Shown here in pieces: positions 34,616-45,434 of a stretch of DNA of 64,000 nucleotides; the stretch's first letter is position 1, and every line of letters begins with the position of its first letter. Under the pieces are notes generated by a model that saw only the letters and a program-made list of their open reading frames with translations, was not told the DNA's origin and did no database searches. This stretch comes from JAHDCJ01 sp039028895. Lineage in GTDB: Bacteria; Bacteroidota; Bacteroidia; Chitinophagales; Saprospiraceae. Made by a program: the position numbers and the translations under genes. The stretch spans positions 1 to 64,000 of the forward strand of contig JBCCHF010000027.1 in assembly GCA_039028895.1 (NCBI GenBank), in the 5' to 3' direction.

Positions 34616-37600
34616 ATGTCGAAAACAGCAATGCAAGCAATTCTTGATAATCATCGGTTTCAGAACAAACTCGGTGAATTAGCGAATGAGTACGGTCTTA
34701 GTTTCGAAAAGGTAAGAAAAGACGCAGAAAAATACCTGAAAGAGTTATATACCGAGCATCAGCCACTGGTTGGTCTTGCAGGAGTGGAAAGTTTCAGGTT
34801 CCTGCTTTCCAGGGGATATGATAAATCCATTGATGTAAATCCGGAAGAGATCAAAAAAATCACACGGCTGATGCGGCGTCACCCTGTTGCCTTTGTAGTA
34901 ACGCACAAGACATACATAGACACCGTAGTTTTAAGTATTGTTTTGGGACGCCATGGACTCCCGCTCCCGCTTATGTTTGCTGGAATAAACATGGGGTTCA
35001 TGGGGGTTAAACAACTTGGTAAAAAGGCCGGACTGATCTTTATCAGAAGATCGTTTAAAGATAACCACGTTTACAAAGCTACATTACGTCACTATATTGC
35101 TACGCTACTCGACCAGAAAGCCAGTTTCATGTGGGCCATTGAAGGCACCCGTTCAAGAACTGGTAAGCTGGTCTGGCCAAAAATGGGTATCCTGAAATAC
35201 ATTATGGAAGGGGAGCAGGATACTTCGCACAAGGTGAAATATGTGCCTGTTTCACTAGTCTATGATTTAATTCCGGATGTAAAGGAAATGACGAAGGAAG
35301 GCAGGGGTAAAAATAAAAAACCTGAAAGCCTGTTGTGGTTTATCAATTACTTCAGGAAAATGAATGATAAACTGGGCCGTATTTCATTACGATTTGGAGA
35401 CCCCGTAGATATTTCAGATGAAGGCACTGTTAACATCCCAATTAAGCAAAATAATTTGGGTGATGGTCAGAGTAGCATCCCGTTACTGGCCTTTGAGCTC
35501 GTCCATTCGATTAACCGGATAACTCCAGTAACAACGACATCTTTAATATGTAATGCATTATTAAGTAAATATTCTTTACCCAAAGCGGTGCTTGATAACA
35601 ACGTGGCTGACCTGATGCATCTCATAGAAAGCCATAAACCCGATGCGTTAGTAGACAGGGGCATTGCTGTAGGAGAATCTGTCCAGAAAGGGCTTAATCT
35701 CCTTTTGAAAGCAGGTCTTGTCAGAAAAGTAGGGGAAGGGCTTAATTCGAAATATGCAATTGTAGCTGAGAACTACCTTGAAGCGACGTATTACGCTAAT
35801 ATGGCTGTACATCATCTTTATCAACGGGCCTTTATCGAAATGGCGTTGTTGAAGGTGATCGACGTCAAATCGGCTCAGCGGGAACTGGCATTCTGGGAAG
35901 AGATCATGTCTTTGCGTAACCTGTTTAAGTTCGAATTTTTCTACTCCAAAAAATCGAGTTTTTCTGACAAGATCGAAGCTGATTTTGCGATCCTGGATCA
36001 GGATTGGGGGAAGAAGTTAAATGGGCCAAAAACAGGATTATCCAAATTACTGAAGCATCAAAGCCTTTTGATCGCTCCTGTGGTATTATACACCTACCTG
36101 GAAGCGTATAAGATCGTTGGTCGTGCGCTCCAGAATATGGATCCGGTGGATCATTTCGATGAAAAAGCATTCCTGGAAGCCTGCCTGGCACTTGGTGAAG
36201 AATTGCACTGGCAGGGGCAGATACATCGGCTGGAGTCTGTTTCAAAGCCTTTCTTACTAAATGGTATTCGTCTGGTCAGGAATCTGAATATCATTCCGGC
36301 CTACGGTGACCGGAAAGAAGACGGCATAAAAAAATTCCAGGATCATATCCAGGATTGTACAGAACGCATCAGGTTGTTACAGGAGTATACGCTTGATAGT
36401 CCAACTGCATCAACTGCCTTAATTCCGCTTGAGCAACGTATCGTGCCTGGTTCTAAAACGGACGTAGTAACCAAAGAAATTTTTGAAGGTGAATCAGGTG
36501 CCCATATTGGGGCATTTTTTGACCTAGATCGCACATTGATTGATGGTTTTTCCGCCAAGCAATTTGTGCAGACACTCATCATGAAAGGCAAATTGACCAG
36601 AAAAGAACTGGTTGCTCAGTTTGCTGCCGGACTGGTCTATGCCACTGGAAATACAAATTTTTCGAATATCGTGGCAATAGGGGCCAATGGCGTTAAGGGA
36701 GTAAAGGAACAAGTCTTCATCGATGTTGGAGAAGAAGTATATCGCGAATACCTTGCAGATCATATTTATCCTGAGGCCAGAGCTCTTGTGGCAGCGCATT
36801 TCGAGAAAGGCCACACGGTGGCTATCGTTTCAGCTGCCACACCTTACCAAGTAAATCCTGTTGCTCATGAGCTGGGCATTGAACACATTATGTGTACCCG
36901 ACTTGAAGTCGAAAATGGAATATTTACAGGCAAGATCATCGATCCTGCTTGCTGGGGAGAGGGCAAGGCTAAAGCTGGTAGATTATTAGCCGACCAACTT
37001 AATCTCGATTTATCCAAAAGCTATTTTTACACCGATAGCGTAGCGGATCTTCCATTACTGGAAATTGTAGGTAATCCACGGCCTTTAAATCCTGATGTAA
37101 AACTATCCAGCATTGCATTCGAAAATGACTGGCCAATCAATAAACTCAATGATGAAGCTCGTCCGACCGTAACCAATGTCGTAAGAACGGGTTTAGCTGC
37201 AGGTAGCATGATCCCTGCTGTTTTAAAAGGCGTAACCAAAGGCGCTTCACGTGGATCATGGAGCGATGGCATCAATGCCATGGTTGCAGCGTTTGGCGAT
37301 ATTGGAACTGCTATGGCGGGTATTAAACTTGTTGTGAAAGGTGAGGAAAATCTTTGGTCACACAGGCCTGCCGTTTTCATTTTCAACCACCAGTCTGGTG
37401 CTGATATGTTTATTGGCGCAAAACTGGTCAGGAAAGATGTAAGAGCCATCGCCAAAAAGAGTTTGAAATACACACCTATCGGCCCATTCATGATGGCGGC
37501 AGGCGTAATATTCATTGATCGGGGCAATCGCGACAAAGCCATCGACGCCATGAAGCCGGCAGTAGAAGCTATGCAAAATGGTATTTCTGTAGTCATCGCA

Positions 37601-37870
37601 CCTGAAGGCACCAGGAGTAAAGGTTACGAATTAGGGCCATTCAAGAAAGGGGCTTTCCATTTGGCGATGCAGGCAGGGGTGCCAGTCGTACCCATCGTAA
37701 TTACAAATGCGCATGACGCACTTCCCAAGGGGAAAACAGTTTTCACACCTGCTGCTGTGGAAGTGTCAGTATTAAAACCAATTCCAACGGACGACTGGAA
37801 CAAGGGCAACCTCAATGAGAAGATCAGGGAGGTACGAGAATTGTATTTGAGGGAATTGGGGCAGCTCTAA
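34616..37870 (+). CDS. Fused acyltransferase (GPAT) - HAD phosphatase - PlsC (LPAAT)
   Basis: 1084 residues, three domains. Residues about 60-580 resemble PlsB-type glycerol-3-phosphate acyltransferase: HKTYID (H97, D102) as the HX4D motif and EGTRSRTG. About 630-830 is a HAD-IB (phosphoserine-phosphatase-like) domain with DLDRT (D636, D638) and a C-terminal DSVADLPLL motif. About 890-1080 is PlsC-type lysophosphatidate acyltransferase with NHQSGAD (H925, D930) and EGTR. It could make phosphatidate from glycerol-3-phosphate and acyl donors; the HAD domain may hydrolyse phosphatidate or lysophosphatidate. In M. tuberculosis plsB2, a HAD-PlsC fusion and a WS/DGAT gene are neighbours; here the first two are fused. 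It meets the WS/DGAT gene tail to tail with a 4-bp overlap. Confidence 0.88.
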   Translation: MSKTAMQAILDNHRFQNKLGELANEYGLSFEKVRKDAEKYLKELYTEHQPLVGLAGVESFRFLLSRGYDKSIDVNPEEIKKITRLMRRHPVAFVVTHKTYIDTVVLSIVLGRHGLPLPLMFAGINMGFMGVKQLGKKAGLIFIRRSFKDNHVYKATLRHYIATLLDQKASFMWAIEGTRSRTGKLVWPKMGILKYIMEGEQDTSHKVKYVPVSLVYDLIPDVKEMTKEGRGKNKKPESLLWFINYFRKMNDKLGRISLRFGDPVDISDEGTVNIPIKQNNLGDGQSSIPLLAFELVHSINRITPVTTTSLICNALLSKYSLPKAVLDNNVADLMHLIESHKPDALVDRGIAVGESVQKGLNLLLKAGLVRKVGEGLNSKYAIVAENYLEATYYANMAVHHLYQRAFIEMALLKVIDVKSAQRELAFWEEIMSLRNLFKFEFFYSKKSSFSDKIEADFAILDQDWGKKLNGPKTGLSKLLKHQSLLIAPVVLYTYLEAYKIVGRALQNMDPVDHFDEKAFLEACLALGEELHWQGQIHRLESVSKPFLLNGIRLVRNLNIIPAYGDRKEDGIKKFQDHIQDCTERIRLLQEYTLDSPTASTALIPLEQRIVPGSKTDVVTKEIFEGESGAHIGAFFDLDRTLIDGFSAKQFVQTLIMKGKLTRKELVAQFAAGLVYATGNTNFSNIVAIGANGVKGVKEQVFIDVGEEVYREYLADHIYPEARALVAAHFEKGHTVAIVSAATPYQVNPVAHELGIEHIMCTRLEVENGIFTGKIIDPACWGEGKAKAGRLLADQLNLDLSKSYFYTDSVADLPLLEIVGNPRPLNPDVKLSSIAFENDWPINKLNDEARPTVTNVVRTGLAAGSMIPAVLKGVTKGASRGSWSDGINAMVAAFGDIGTAMAGIKLVVKGEENLWSHRPAVFIFNHQSGADMFIGAKLVRKDVRAIAKKSLKYTPIGPFMMAAGVIFIDRGNRDKAIDAMKPAVEAMQNGISVVIAPEGTRSKGYELGPFKKGAFHLAMQAGVPVVPIVITNAHDALPKGKTVFTPAAVEVSVLKPIPTDDWNKGNLNEKIREVRELYLRELGQL

Positions 37871-39768
37871 GCCTTCGCCTTCATCATATACCCCAGTATT
37901 TTGGCCAACTTCATGGCTTTCCCCTGATCGCCTTTGATACTGAGTCGACCTTGCATGAAAGCTGTCGTAAGGCCAAGCTTACCATTAGCAATCCTTAAAA
38001 AGTGTTCTTCCTTTAGGGAAAGGGTAGCATCTGGGCTATCAACGATGCCTTTAGTAATTACTCCCGGACTGGTATTAATATCCATACCATAAAGAACAGG
38101 GCCTCCAGAGGTTTTGAGTTCAAACTGGAAAAGGCCATTGCCGGGTTTGATCTTTGAGGCATTATCTTGAAGGTATTGAGATGCAAACTGGAAAAACTTG
38201 TCGGTTTCGGTTAATGGTGTTTCTGGTTGCTCCGAAGGGACAGGATCAGATTTCAGTTCACCATTAGAGGCTGGTTGTTCAGCTGGCTTTTCTTCTTCTT
38301 TGGGCTTTGCTGGTGCTCCTTTTTGCCTTGCCAGAATCAGTTCTTCAAGATGGTTGGCTTCTTCGCGAATATAGCGGGTGAAGTCATCGAGGTCAGGCAT
38401 TGTTTTGATACAAGAGGTCGGACTGATCATGATCTGACCGTTATAACTAAAAATTGTGATGATCAGACCCATACCATCGATAATAGGTGCTGTACCACCA
38501 ACGTAGATCAGTTTATGCCCATTGAGGTATAACGGGAACTGTGGCCCTGGGACGTTAGTGATCGTCAGGTTAAAAACCGGGTTATGCCTTTCTGCAATAT
38601 GGTAACGCGAATACAACCTGGCGGCCTGGTTGGCAATACCAAAAGGAACAGCTTCAGCCATATTGGAAAGCGTTTTTGCGCCGAGCGCACCCTGGTAGGT
38701 TTTACCTTTGATCGTGTTATCGTGGATGCGTTCTATGCGTTCAATCGGATCATCGATATTGGTAGCCAATTGAACAAGCATTGCAGAAAGCTGGTTGCCA
38801 TCCATGGAGTTGGGGTCGCTGGCTTTTCTTGTCGAAATGGGCACCATCGCCACCAAAGGCTTTGGGGGCAATTTGCCCTTCTCATTGAGGTATCTTCTCA
38901 ACGCTCCGGCACAGATGGCGAGTATCATGTCATTCAAAGTGGTTTCCATGATATTTTTTAGTGCCTTGACCCTGTCGAGCGAAAGAATTGTCATATTCCA
39001 TTTACGGTGCAGCGAAATGATACCATTCAAGGGTGACGGAGGCGCGGAAAAAGGCGTCGTAGGTAAATCCATTTTCTTTACCCGGGTTACGATGCCCGTT
39101 TTCACTGTCGCTGCTGCTGCTTCTGCTAAGAGTTTAGGAAACTTAAGTGGGTTTTTTGCAAAACTTAACCCACTTTTCACCATCAACGATAGTTCATTCG
39201 GTAAAGGTGCCGGGTTGAAAGGAGGTGGAGGTTTTATCGGCCTTGGTTCTGGGGTCAAGTCGAAAAGTAAACTCAGGATACTCGCACCAGCCATGCCATC
39301 GATTGCGACGTGATGGATTTTTGAAATTACAGCCACTGAGCCTTTAGGAACTGTCGTAAGATTGTTCAATCCTTCCACGAATGTGAACTCCCACAGTGGT
39401 TTGGAGCGATCCAGTACTTCACTAAAGATCTGGCTGGCCATCGCTCTAAGCTCCTTCCAGCCGCCATTCCCCGGAAGGGCAACATAATTCAGATGCAGAT
39501 CTACATCGAAATTCGGATCATCCACCCAATATGGATAATCGATACCAAGCGGAACATTGATCAACCTTTTCCGCAGTTTTGGAATCAGATGAATACGCTC
39601 CACAATCGTCTGCCGAAAATTCTTGAATTTGATGGCTCCGTCAATGATAGCAACACTTCCGACATGCATTGGACTGGTAGGCGTTTCTCCATAAAGGAAA
39701 GCTGCATCCATTCCTGAAACGGGTTCTGCATTCGGTATATCGATGGTCTTGATTATTTTTCCTAGCAC
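37867..39768 (-). CDS. Wax-ester synthase/diacylglycerol acyltransferase fused to SCP2 domain
   Basis: 633 residues. Acyltransferase domain (about 1-480): start SGMDAAFLYGE, catalytic HHVAIDG (152-158), and later NVPGP in LTITNVPGPQFPLYL. Then a Pro/Glu/Lys-rich linker (about 490-525) and a C-terminal SCP2 sterol-carrier domain of about 105 residues (ending GDQGKAMKLAKILGYM). The enzyme esterifies diacylglycerol or fatty alcohol with acyl-CoA, giving triacylglycerol or wax esters. The SCP2 domain could deliver the hydrophobic substrate; such a fusion is unusual, as standard bacterial enzymes are about 450-500 residues. Likely partner of the acyltransferase encoded tail to tail. Confidence 0.88.
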   Translation of the reverse strand: MLGKIIKTIDIPNAEPVSGMDAAFLYGETPTSPMHVGSVAIIDGAIKFKNFRQTIVERIHLIPKLRKRLINVPLGIDYPYWVDDPNFDVDLHLNYVALPGNGGWKELRAMASQIFSEVLDRSKPLWEFTFVEGLNNLTTVPKGSVAVISKIHHVAIDGMAGASILSLLFDLTPEPRPIKPPPPFNPAPLPNELSLMVKSGLSFAKNPLKFPKLLAEAAAATVKTGIVTRVKKMDLPTTPFSAPPSPLNGIISLHRKWNMTILSLDRVKALKNIMETTLNDMILAICAGALRRYLNEKGKLPPKPLVAMVPISTRKASDPNSMDGNQLSAMLVQLATNIDDPIERIERIHDNTIKGKTYQGALGAKTLSNMAEAVPFGIANQAARLYSRYHIAERHNPVFNLTITNVPGPQFPLYLNGHKLIYVGGTAPIIDGMGLIITIFSYNGQIMISPTSCIKTMPDLDDFTRYIREEANHLEELILARQKGAPAKPKEEEKPAEQPASNGELKSDPVPSEQPETPLTETDKFFQFASQYLQDNASKIKPGNGLFQFELKTSGGPVLYGMDINTSPGVITKGIVDSPDATLSLKEEHFLRIANGKLGLTTAFMQGRLSIKGDQGKAMKLAKILGYMMKAKA

Positions 39769-39901
39769 TTTTTGCCTGTTTAGTTTAATTATTCAGTTGG
39801 CTGGATGCAGTCGGCTGTTTGCTGATCACCTGTTGTCATCCAACATCTGGGTTTTTCTTTCAAGATACCAAATATCTATTTTTCCTAACATTTTTAAGCA
39901 G

Positions 39902-41525
<1,624 letters not shown>

Positions 41526-41638
41526 GCTGGGGGTTTTTTGTGATTAAAGCAGAACTGTAAAATTAATACTTTTTAAGAGGTGGAGCAATGGTAAGCTTGC
41601 TTTGTTGGATTTTAAGTTGGATCATGCATGCTTTAAAT

Positions 41639-41666
41639 AAAAAGGGCTACCAAAATTTTGGTAGCC
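41639..41666 (-). terminator. Terminator, minus strand
   Basis: Perfect palindrome GGCTACC-AAAATTTT-GGTAGCC (41645-41666) with AAAAA on its left, i.e. a T-run when read on the minus strand, after the stop of the gene at 41706. Confidence 0.8.
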
Positions 41667-41705
41667 TTGCATCCTGTTTTTTGGGGATTACAGGTGTGAT
41701 ATCGC

Positions 41706-42164
41706 TTAGTTTTTAAGTATTGACAACTGTACTCTGCGGTTTTGCTGACGGTTTGATGGTTCGGATGTGGTAGTCAGAGTTGCGGTTAATGCACCGCCAT
41801 TGGTTTCAAATTTGACAAAAGCGTGGTGAGTGCCGCGAGATTTTCTTTCTACTTCTTTGAACTGTAGCGGCTTTCCACTTTGCTTACCCTCAAGAGAGAC
41901 AATTTGTCCATCTCTGAAATTGATAATAATTAGTGCGTCCAAAGGAGTTACCTCAACCGTTTCGGATCCTGTCTCCCTGGCCGCTACAAAAAGGGTATTG
42001 CTAAATGAATGAGGGCTGGAGTTATTATTGTAATCAGTGGTATCCTTAGCAGCAGAATGAGGATTGAAAGTGTACTGCGTGTATTGAGGATCATGTTGGG
42101 CATTGATGGTGGTCATAAAACTGATAATAAAAAAAGCGACTAAATTGATGATTCTGAATTTCAT
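41706..42164 (-). CDS. Small secreted hypothetical protein, paralogue of 42766-43191
   Basis: About 152 residues from the ATG at 42162-42164, signal peptide MKFRIINLVAFFIISFMTTI then NAQ. Ser/Thr/Asn-rich mature part ending NRRVQLSILKN, matching the end NRRVEMTIEFD of the protein at 42766. Its 5' leader (TGATTTTAGTT and TTAGTACC about 30-50 bp upstream) is also shared with that gene, so they are probably paralogues under the same control. Fold likely beta-rich; no known domain. Confidence 0.75.
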   Translation of the reverse strand: MKFRIINLVAFFIISFMTTINAQHDPQYTQYTFNPHSAAKDTTDYNNNSSPHSFSNTLFVAARETGSETVEVTPLDALIIINFRDGQIVSLEGKQSGKPLQFKEVERKSRGTHHAFVKFETNGGALTATLTTTSEPSNRQQNRRVQLSILKN

Positions 42165-42193
42165 GATATTTGATTTTAGTTGAATTAATTTGA

Positions 42194-42234
42194 AATACAC
42201 TACTTAGTACCCCTTCTCAAAAAATCCTAACCAG
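42194..42234 (-). promoter_or_regulatory. Shared control region, copy before 41706-42164 gene
   Basis: 28 of 41 bases match 43230-43270, with TTAGTACC and CCTAACC conserved, and the start-codon region CATGATnTnTGATTTTAGTT is nearly identical in both genes. Confidence 0.6.
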
Positions 42235-42295
42235 TTTTTTGCTTTTTTTAAATTTTTTTTGATAAGTAATTGTTTATCAGTTCATTGTCGGAATG

Positions 42296-42329
42296 AATAA
42301 AGGCCGCTAAGTCAATAGCGACCTTTATT
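42296..42329. terminator. Hairpin after the 42363-42749 gene
   Basis: AATAAAGG-C-CGCTA / TAGCG-A-CCTTTATT with one mismatch and a 6-nt loop. Position fits a terminator for the minus-strand pair, though no T-run lies beyond the stem. Confidence 0.55.
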
Positions 42330-42362
42330 ATGCCTGAAAAAAGCAGTGCTTTATCGCACAGT

Positions 42363-42749
42363 TTATTCTATTACTAGTCTGAATATAACGGTCTGATCGT
42401 TAGTAACTCCAGTTTTTCTGCGTTCAGCAGCCGTCGCTTCAAAAATGGAGATTTTCATTTTTCCATCTCTGCTTTCAAATTCACCGCCGGAGGCAATGTC
42501 ATGAGTGCCGGCTGTAGCTAATGGATTGAAAGCAACAGGCTCATTGTCTATTTTTACATGAAGGCTTTTGACTTGCCCGCGTTCATTGTGGATGGTCATT
42601 TCCAAATCCAGTTCTTCTACTTCTACTATCATGGCAGGGTCGTTGACAACAACTAATTCGACATAATGTGTAGTTGAACTTTGTGCGGAGGCAAGATTTA
42701 CGAATAGTAAACAAAGGCATCCGAATAAAAAAGAGAGTTTAGTTTTCAT
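42363..42749 (-). CDS. Small secreted hypothetical protein
   Basis: 128 residues, signal peptide MKTKLSFLFGCLCLLFVNLA then SAQ. The mature part is acidic and beta-rich (VEVEELDLEMTIH) and ends VIFRLVIE, faintly like the C-terminal strand of the two neighbouring secreted proteins. It starts 16 bp after the 42766 gene, so both form an operon. Function unknown. Confidence 0.75.
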   Translation of the reverse strand: MKTKLSFLFGCLCLLFVNLASAQSSTTHYVELVVVNDPAMIVEVEELDLEMTIHNERGQVKSLHVKIDNEPVAFNPLATAGTHDIASGGEFESRDGKMKISIFEATAAERRKTGVTNDQTVIFRLVIE

Positions 42750-42765
42750 TTTTCCTGGTTATTGA

Positions 42766-43191
42766 TTAATCAAATTCAATTGTCATTTCCACTCTGCGGT
42801 TTTTTTGGGGCCCAGCAGTGGAGAAGCCATTAGCATCAGCAAAGTTTAGATAGAATTTACCTTTTGAATGGCCTGTTACCAAATACCTAGCGATTAAGCC
42901 ACTTGAACGTTCGGTATTGACTGGAGAAACTTTAAGTGCAGTTCTGCTTTCTTGTACTTTGACTTCAACAATTTCTTGTTCAAGGTATCCTACTAAGACC
43001 GTAGTGTTCTCGTAAACCTGAATTGAAGAGCTGTATTTTTTCTGCTTCTCGTAAGTAAATCCAAGGACATGAGTATCACCTTTTATGGGATGAATTGGTT
43101 GGTGTAAAGGTACTTCTACTTCCTGTGCTACAATGCTATTGATAAAGCCAAATGAGATTATGGCGATAATTAAAAAAAGCGTCTTTTTCAT
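42766..43191 (-). CDS. Small secreted hypothetical protein, paralogue of 41706-42164
   Basis: 141 residues, signal peptide MKKTLFLIIAIISFGFINSI then VAQ. The mature part is about 120 residues, beta-rich, ending NRRVEMTIEFD. First gene of a two-gene operon on the minus strand. Its leader region closely resembles that of the 41706 gene. No family recognised; possibly surface or periplasmic. Confidence 0.75.
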   Translation of the reverse strand: MKKTLFLIIAIISFGFINSIVAQEVEVPLHQPIHPIKGDTHVLGFTYEKQKKYSSSIQVYENTTVLVGYLEQEIVEVKVQESRTALKVSPVNTERSSGLIARYLVTGHSKGKFYLNFADANGFSTAGPQKNRRVEMTIEFD

Positions 43192-43229
43192 GATTTATGA
43201 TTTTAGTTTTTTTTGAATTTTTTTTTTAA

Positions 43230-43270
43230 AATTCACTCATTAGTACCTTTGCCAGGAAAAACCTAACCTG
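43230..43270 (-). promoter_or_regulatory. Shared control region, copy before 42766-43191 gene
   Basis: Counterpart of 42194-42234. On the plus strand it contains TACCTTTG (a TAnnTTTG -7 match) ahead of the DUF1214 gene at 43292, so it may be part of a divergent promoter. Confidence 0.5.
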
Positions 43271-43291
43271 TAGACTGGAAAAACTTATAAA

Positions 43292-44479
43292 ATGAAAAAA
43301 ATGCTGTTTGGATTGGTAGGAGCTTATCGTAAGATACGACTTACCTGGTTGAAAATCAATGGAAAAACAGAGCAAGACGTACACGAACAGAGAATTATTT
43401 CCGGTAAGGCATGGGATGAATTCTGCGATAGCCTCAAGACCGCAGGCGCCGCGCTCGTCTATGGTAATGCCCCCACCGACCCGTTTAGCCAAGCTGAAGG
43501 ATATCGGTACCTGGCGCGCCTGCTCAGAACCGGATTGGATGCATTCGTCGAACATAACGACCCACAGTTCCCAACCCTGAAGCGTATGGTTCACGAGACA
43601 GCAAAGATCGGGGCTGATAATCCAGACAACTATTACCAGAATGCGCAGATCAGCGGTGACTATGAATACAGAATAACCGGAAAACGCAATTCGATCTACT
43701 ATCTCAGTTTTCACGTGATGAATGGCAACTACGGTTCTGCAGAAGGTATCGAAACCTGCAGCGAAATTGAAACCCACGATCTGACAATGAATGAAGATGG
43801 GACCTTCGAAATCATACTTAGCCCAAAGAAGAAAGGCCAAAATTGGCTTAAAGTGGAACCCGAAACTACACTCCTGATGGTCCGCCAAACGTTTATGGAC
43901 CGGGACAACGAAACGCCAGCAGAATTGAAGCTAGAATGCCTGACCGGTACTGATTATCCTGCACCGTTGACGGCCGAACAAATAGATAACTATTTGTCAA
44001 GAGTCAGCCTATTTGTTACAGGAACCCCAATCTGGTTTTCGAGGTGGGCTAATGATTTTTCAAAACACCCGAATCAACTCCCGCTCCTTCCCCATAACAA
44101 GCAAAAAGGAGCTGGCGCCGATAAAAACCTGGTCTACTACCACAGCTATTACCAACTTGCAGAAGATGAATGCCTGGTGATCGAAACACCAATTCCTGAA
44201 TGTGATTACTGGAATTTCCAGGTCAATAACTATTGGATGGAATCACTTGATTATCGCTATTTTAAAATTCATATTAACAAGCATACCGCCAAATACAATT
44301 CCGATGGCAGCGTAACGGTGGTGGTCGCCAAACATCCAGTTAACCACCCCAATTATCTAACTACCGCTGGTCATGACAAAGGCACCATGCTTTGGCGATG
44401 GTATAAGCCCAACAAGCAATTAACGCCAAATTGCAGTGTAATGAAAATTGAATCCTTTTCCTCATCTTTATCAGAATAA
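43292..44479 (+). CDS. DUF1214-type protein
   Basis: 395 residues, no signal peptide. It has the WNFQVNNYWMESLDYR-type segment and the end region typical of DUF1214 proteins, often found beside lipid or sterol metabolism genes in proteobacteria and actinobacteria. No catalytic residues are known. Next to the PAP2 phosphatase gene (20 bp downstream), so the two form an operon in the lipid neighbourhood. Role unknown. Confidence 0.75.
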   Translation: MKKMLFGLVGAYRKIRLTWLKINGKTEQDVHEQRIISGKAWDEFCDSLKTAGAALVYGNAPTDPFSQAEGYRYLARLLRTGLDAFVEHNDPQFPTLKRMVHETAKIGADNPDNYYQNAQISGDYEYRITGKRNSIYYLSFHVMNGNYGSAEGIETCSEIETHDLTMNEDGTFEIILSPKKKGQNWLKVEPETTLLMVRQTFMDRDNETPAELKLECLTGTDYPAPLTAEQIDNYLSRVSLFVTGTPIWFSRWANDFSKHPNQLPLLPHNKQKGAGADKNLVYYHSYYQLAEDECLVIETPIPECDYWNFQVNNYWMESLDYRYFKIHINKHTAKYNSDGSVTVVVAKHPVNHPNYLTTAGHDKGTMLWRWYKPNKQLTPNCSVMKIESFSSSLSE

Positions 44480-44499
44480 CCAAATGATCCCCGCAAATT

Positions 44500-45300
44500 A
44501 TGGGAAAAGTATATGTTCCAGTCATTCTTGTACTCTGTGCTGTCTCCTTTTGTGTAAATGCACAAAGTCCTTACCAGCTTAACTGGAAAAAGGAACTGGG
44601 TATCTCCAGTGCGAGTGCCTTGATCTGGGGAACAAGCCTAGCCATCTCCAAGTCGGTTAACGAGATTCCTCCTGAAACCCTTGCCGCTCTTGACCAAGGG
44701 TCAGTAAATGCATTTGACAGATGGGTGATCAATCGGCGGTCTCAAACCTCCCAGGTAGTTTCTGATTATGTGCTTTACACCGCTTATGCTTTACCTGTTT
44801 TGTATTTGACAACGCCTTCCACAAGGCGAGATTTTGGGACTATTGCTGTTTTATATGGTGAAACGATGGCTATTACCGCCGGGTTAACCTTATTCGCCAA
44901 GGTCACCACAAAACGATTCAGGCCATTAACCTATAACACGGATCTAGACTTGACCACCAGGCTAAACACCAATAATCGATTTTCATTCTTCTCAGGTCAT
45001 GTATCAGAAACTGCTGCGAGTTGCTTTTTTATGGCTAAGGTATTCAGCGATTATTTTCCCGACTCTCCCGCCCGTCCCTATATTTGGACGGCTGCTGTTG
45101 CCATACCAATGACTAATGCATGGCTTAGAATGAATGCAGGGAAACATTTCCCCACCGATGTATTGGCAGGCTTCACCATAGGTGCAGCGACGGGATTCCT
45201 TGTGCCTCATTTTCATAAGAAAAAATCAAAGAAACCCGAAGGCAATAGTCTTACGATTGCACCTATACCAGGAGGGGCATTTTTGTCTTATAGATTTTAA
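44500..45300 (+). CDS. PAP2-superfamily phosphatase
   Basis: 266 residues, signal peptide MGKVYVPVILVLCAVSFCVN then AQS. All three acid-phosphatase motifs are present: KVTTKRFRP (KX6RP), FSGH (for PSGH) and RMNAGKHFPTD (RX5HX3D). The active site would face the periplasm. It could dephosphorylate phosphatidate to diacylglycerol, linking the acyltransferase and WS/DGAT steps, or act on other lipid phosphates such as undecaprenyl pyrophosphate; position near the lipid genes favours the first. Ends with an aromatic residue in an FLSYRF tail. Confidence 0.87.
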   Translation: MGKVYVPVILVLCAVSFCVNAQSPYQLNWKKELGISSASALIWGTSLAISKSVNEIPPETLAALDQGSVNAFDRWVINRRSQTSQVVSDYVLYTAYALPVLYLTTPSTRRDFGTIAVLYGETMAITAGLTLFAKVTTKRFRPLTYNTDLDLTTRLNTNNRFSFFSGHVSETAASCFFMAKVFSDYFPDSPARPYIWTAAVAIPMTNAWLRMNAGKHFPTDVLAGFTIGAATGFLVPHFHKKKSKKPEGNSLTIAPIPGGAFLSYRF

Positions 45301-45434
45301 AGATATTTCCCTTTCTCAAGTGCTTAACCGTTTAAGCATTTACCTTTGTCAGGAAACCAGACATAACCAAAATCGAAAAGAAAGGTAACATAATAAGATT
45401 TGGATTTGGCTACCTATTAGCCCTCTCTTGTTTC

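Noticed and set aside
38795..39313. Plus-strand 172-codon ORF inside the WS/DGAT gene
   Set aside because: Antisense shadow covering the catalytic region of a recognised enzyme.
43226..43888. Minus-strand 220-codon ORF over the DUF1214 gene start
   Set aside because: Antisense to a conserved family member; its C-terminal end runs through the control region.
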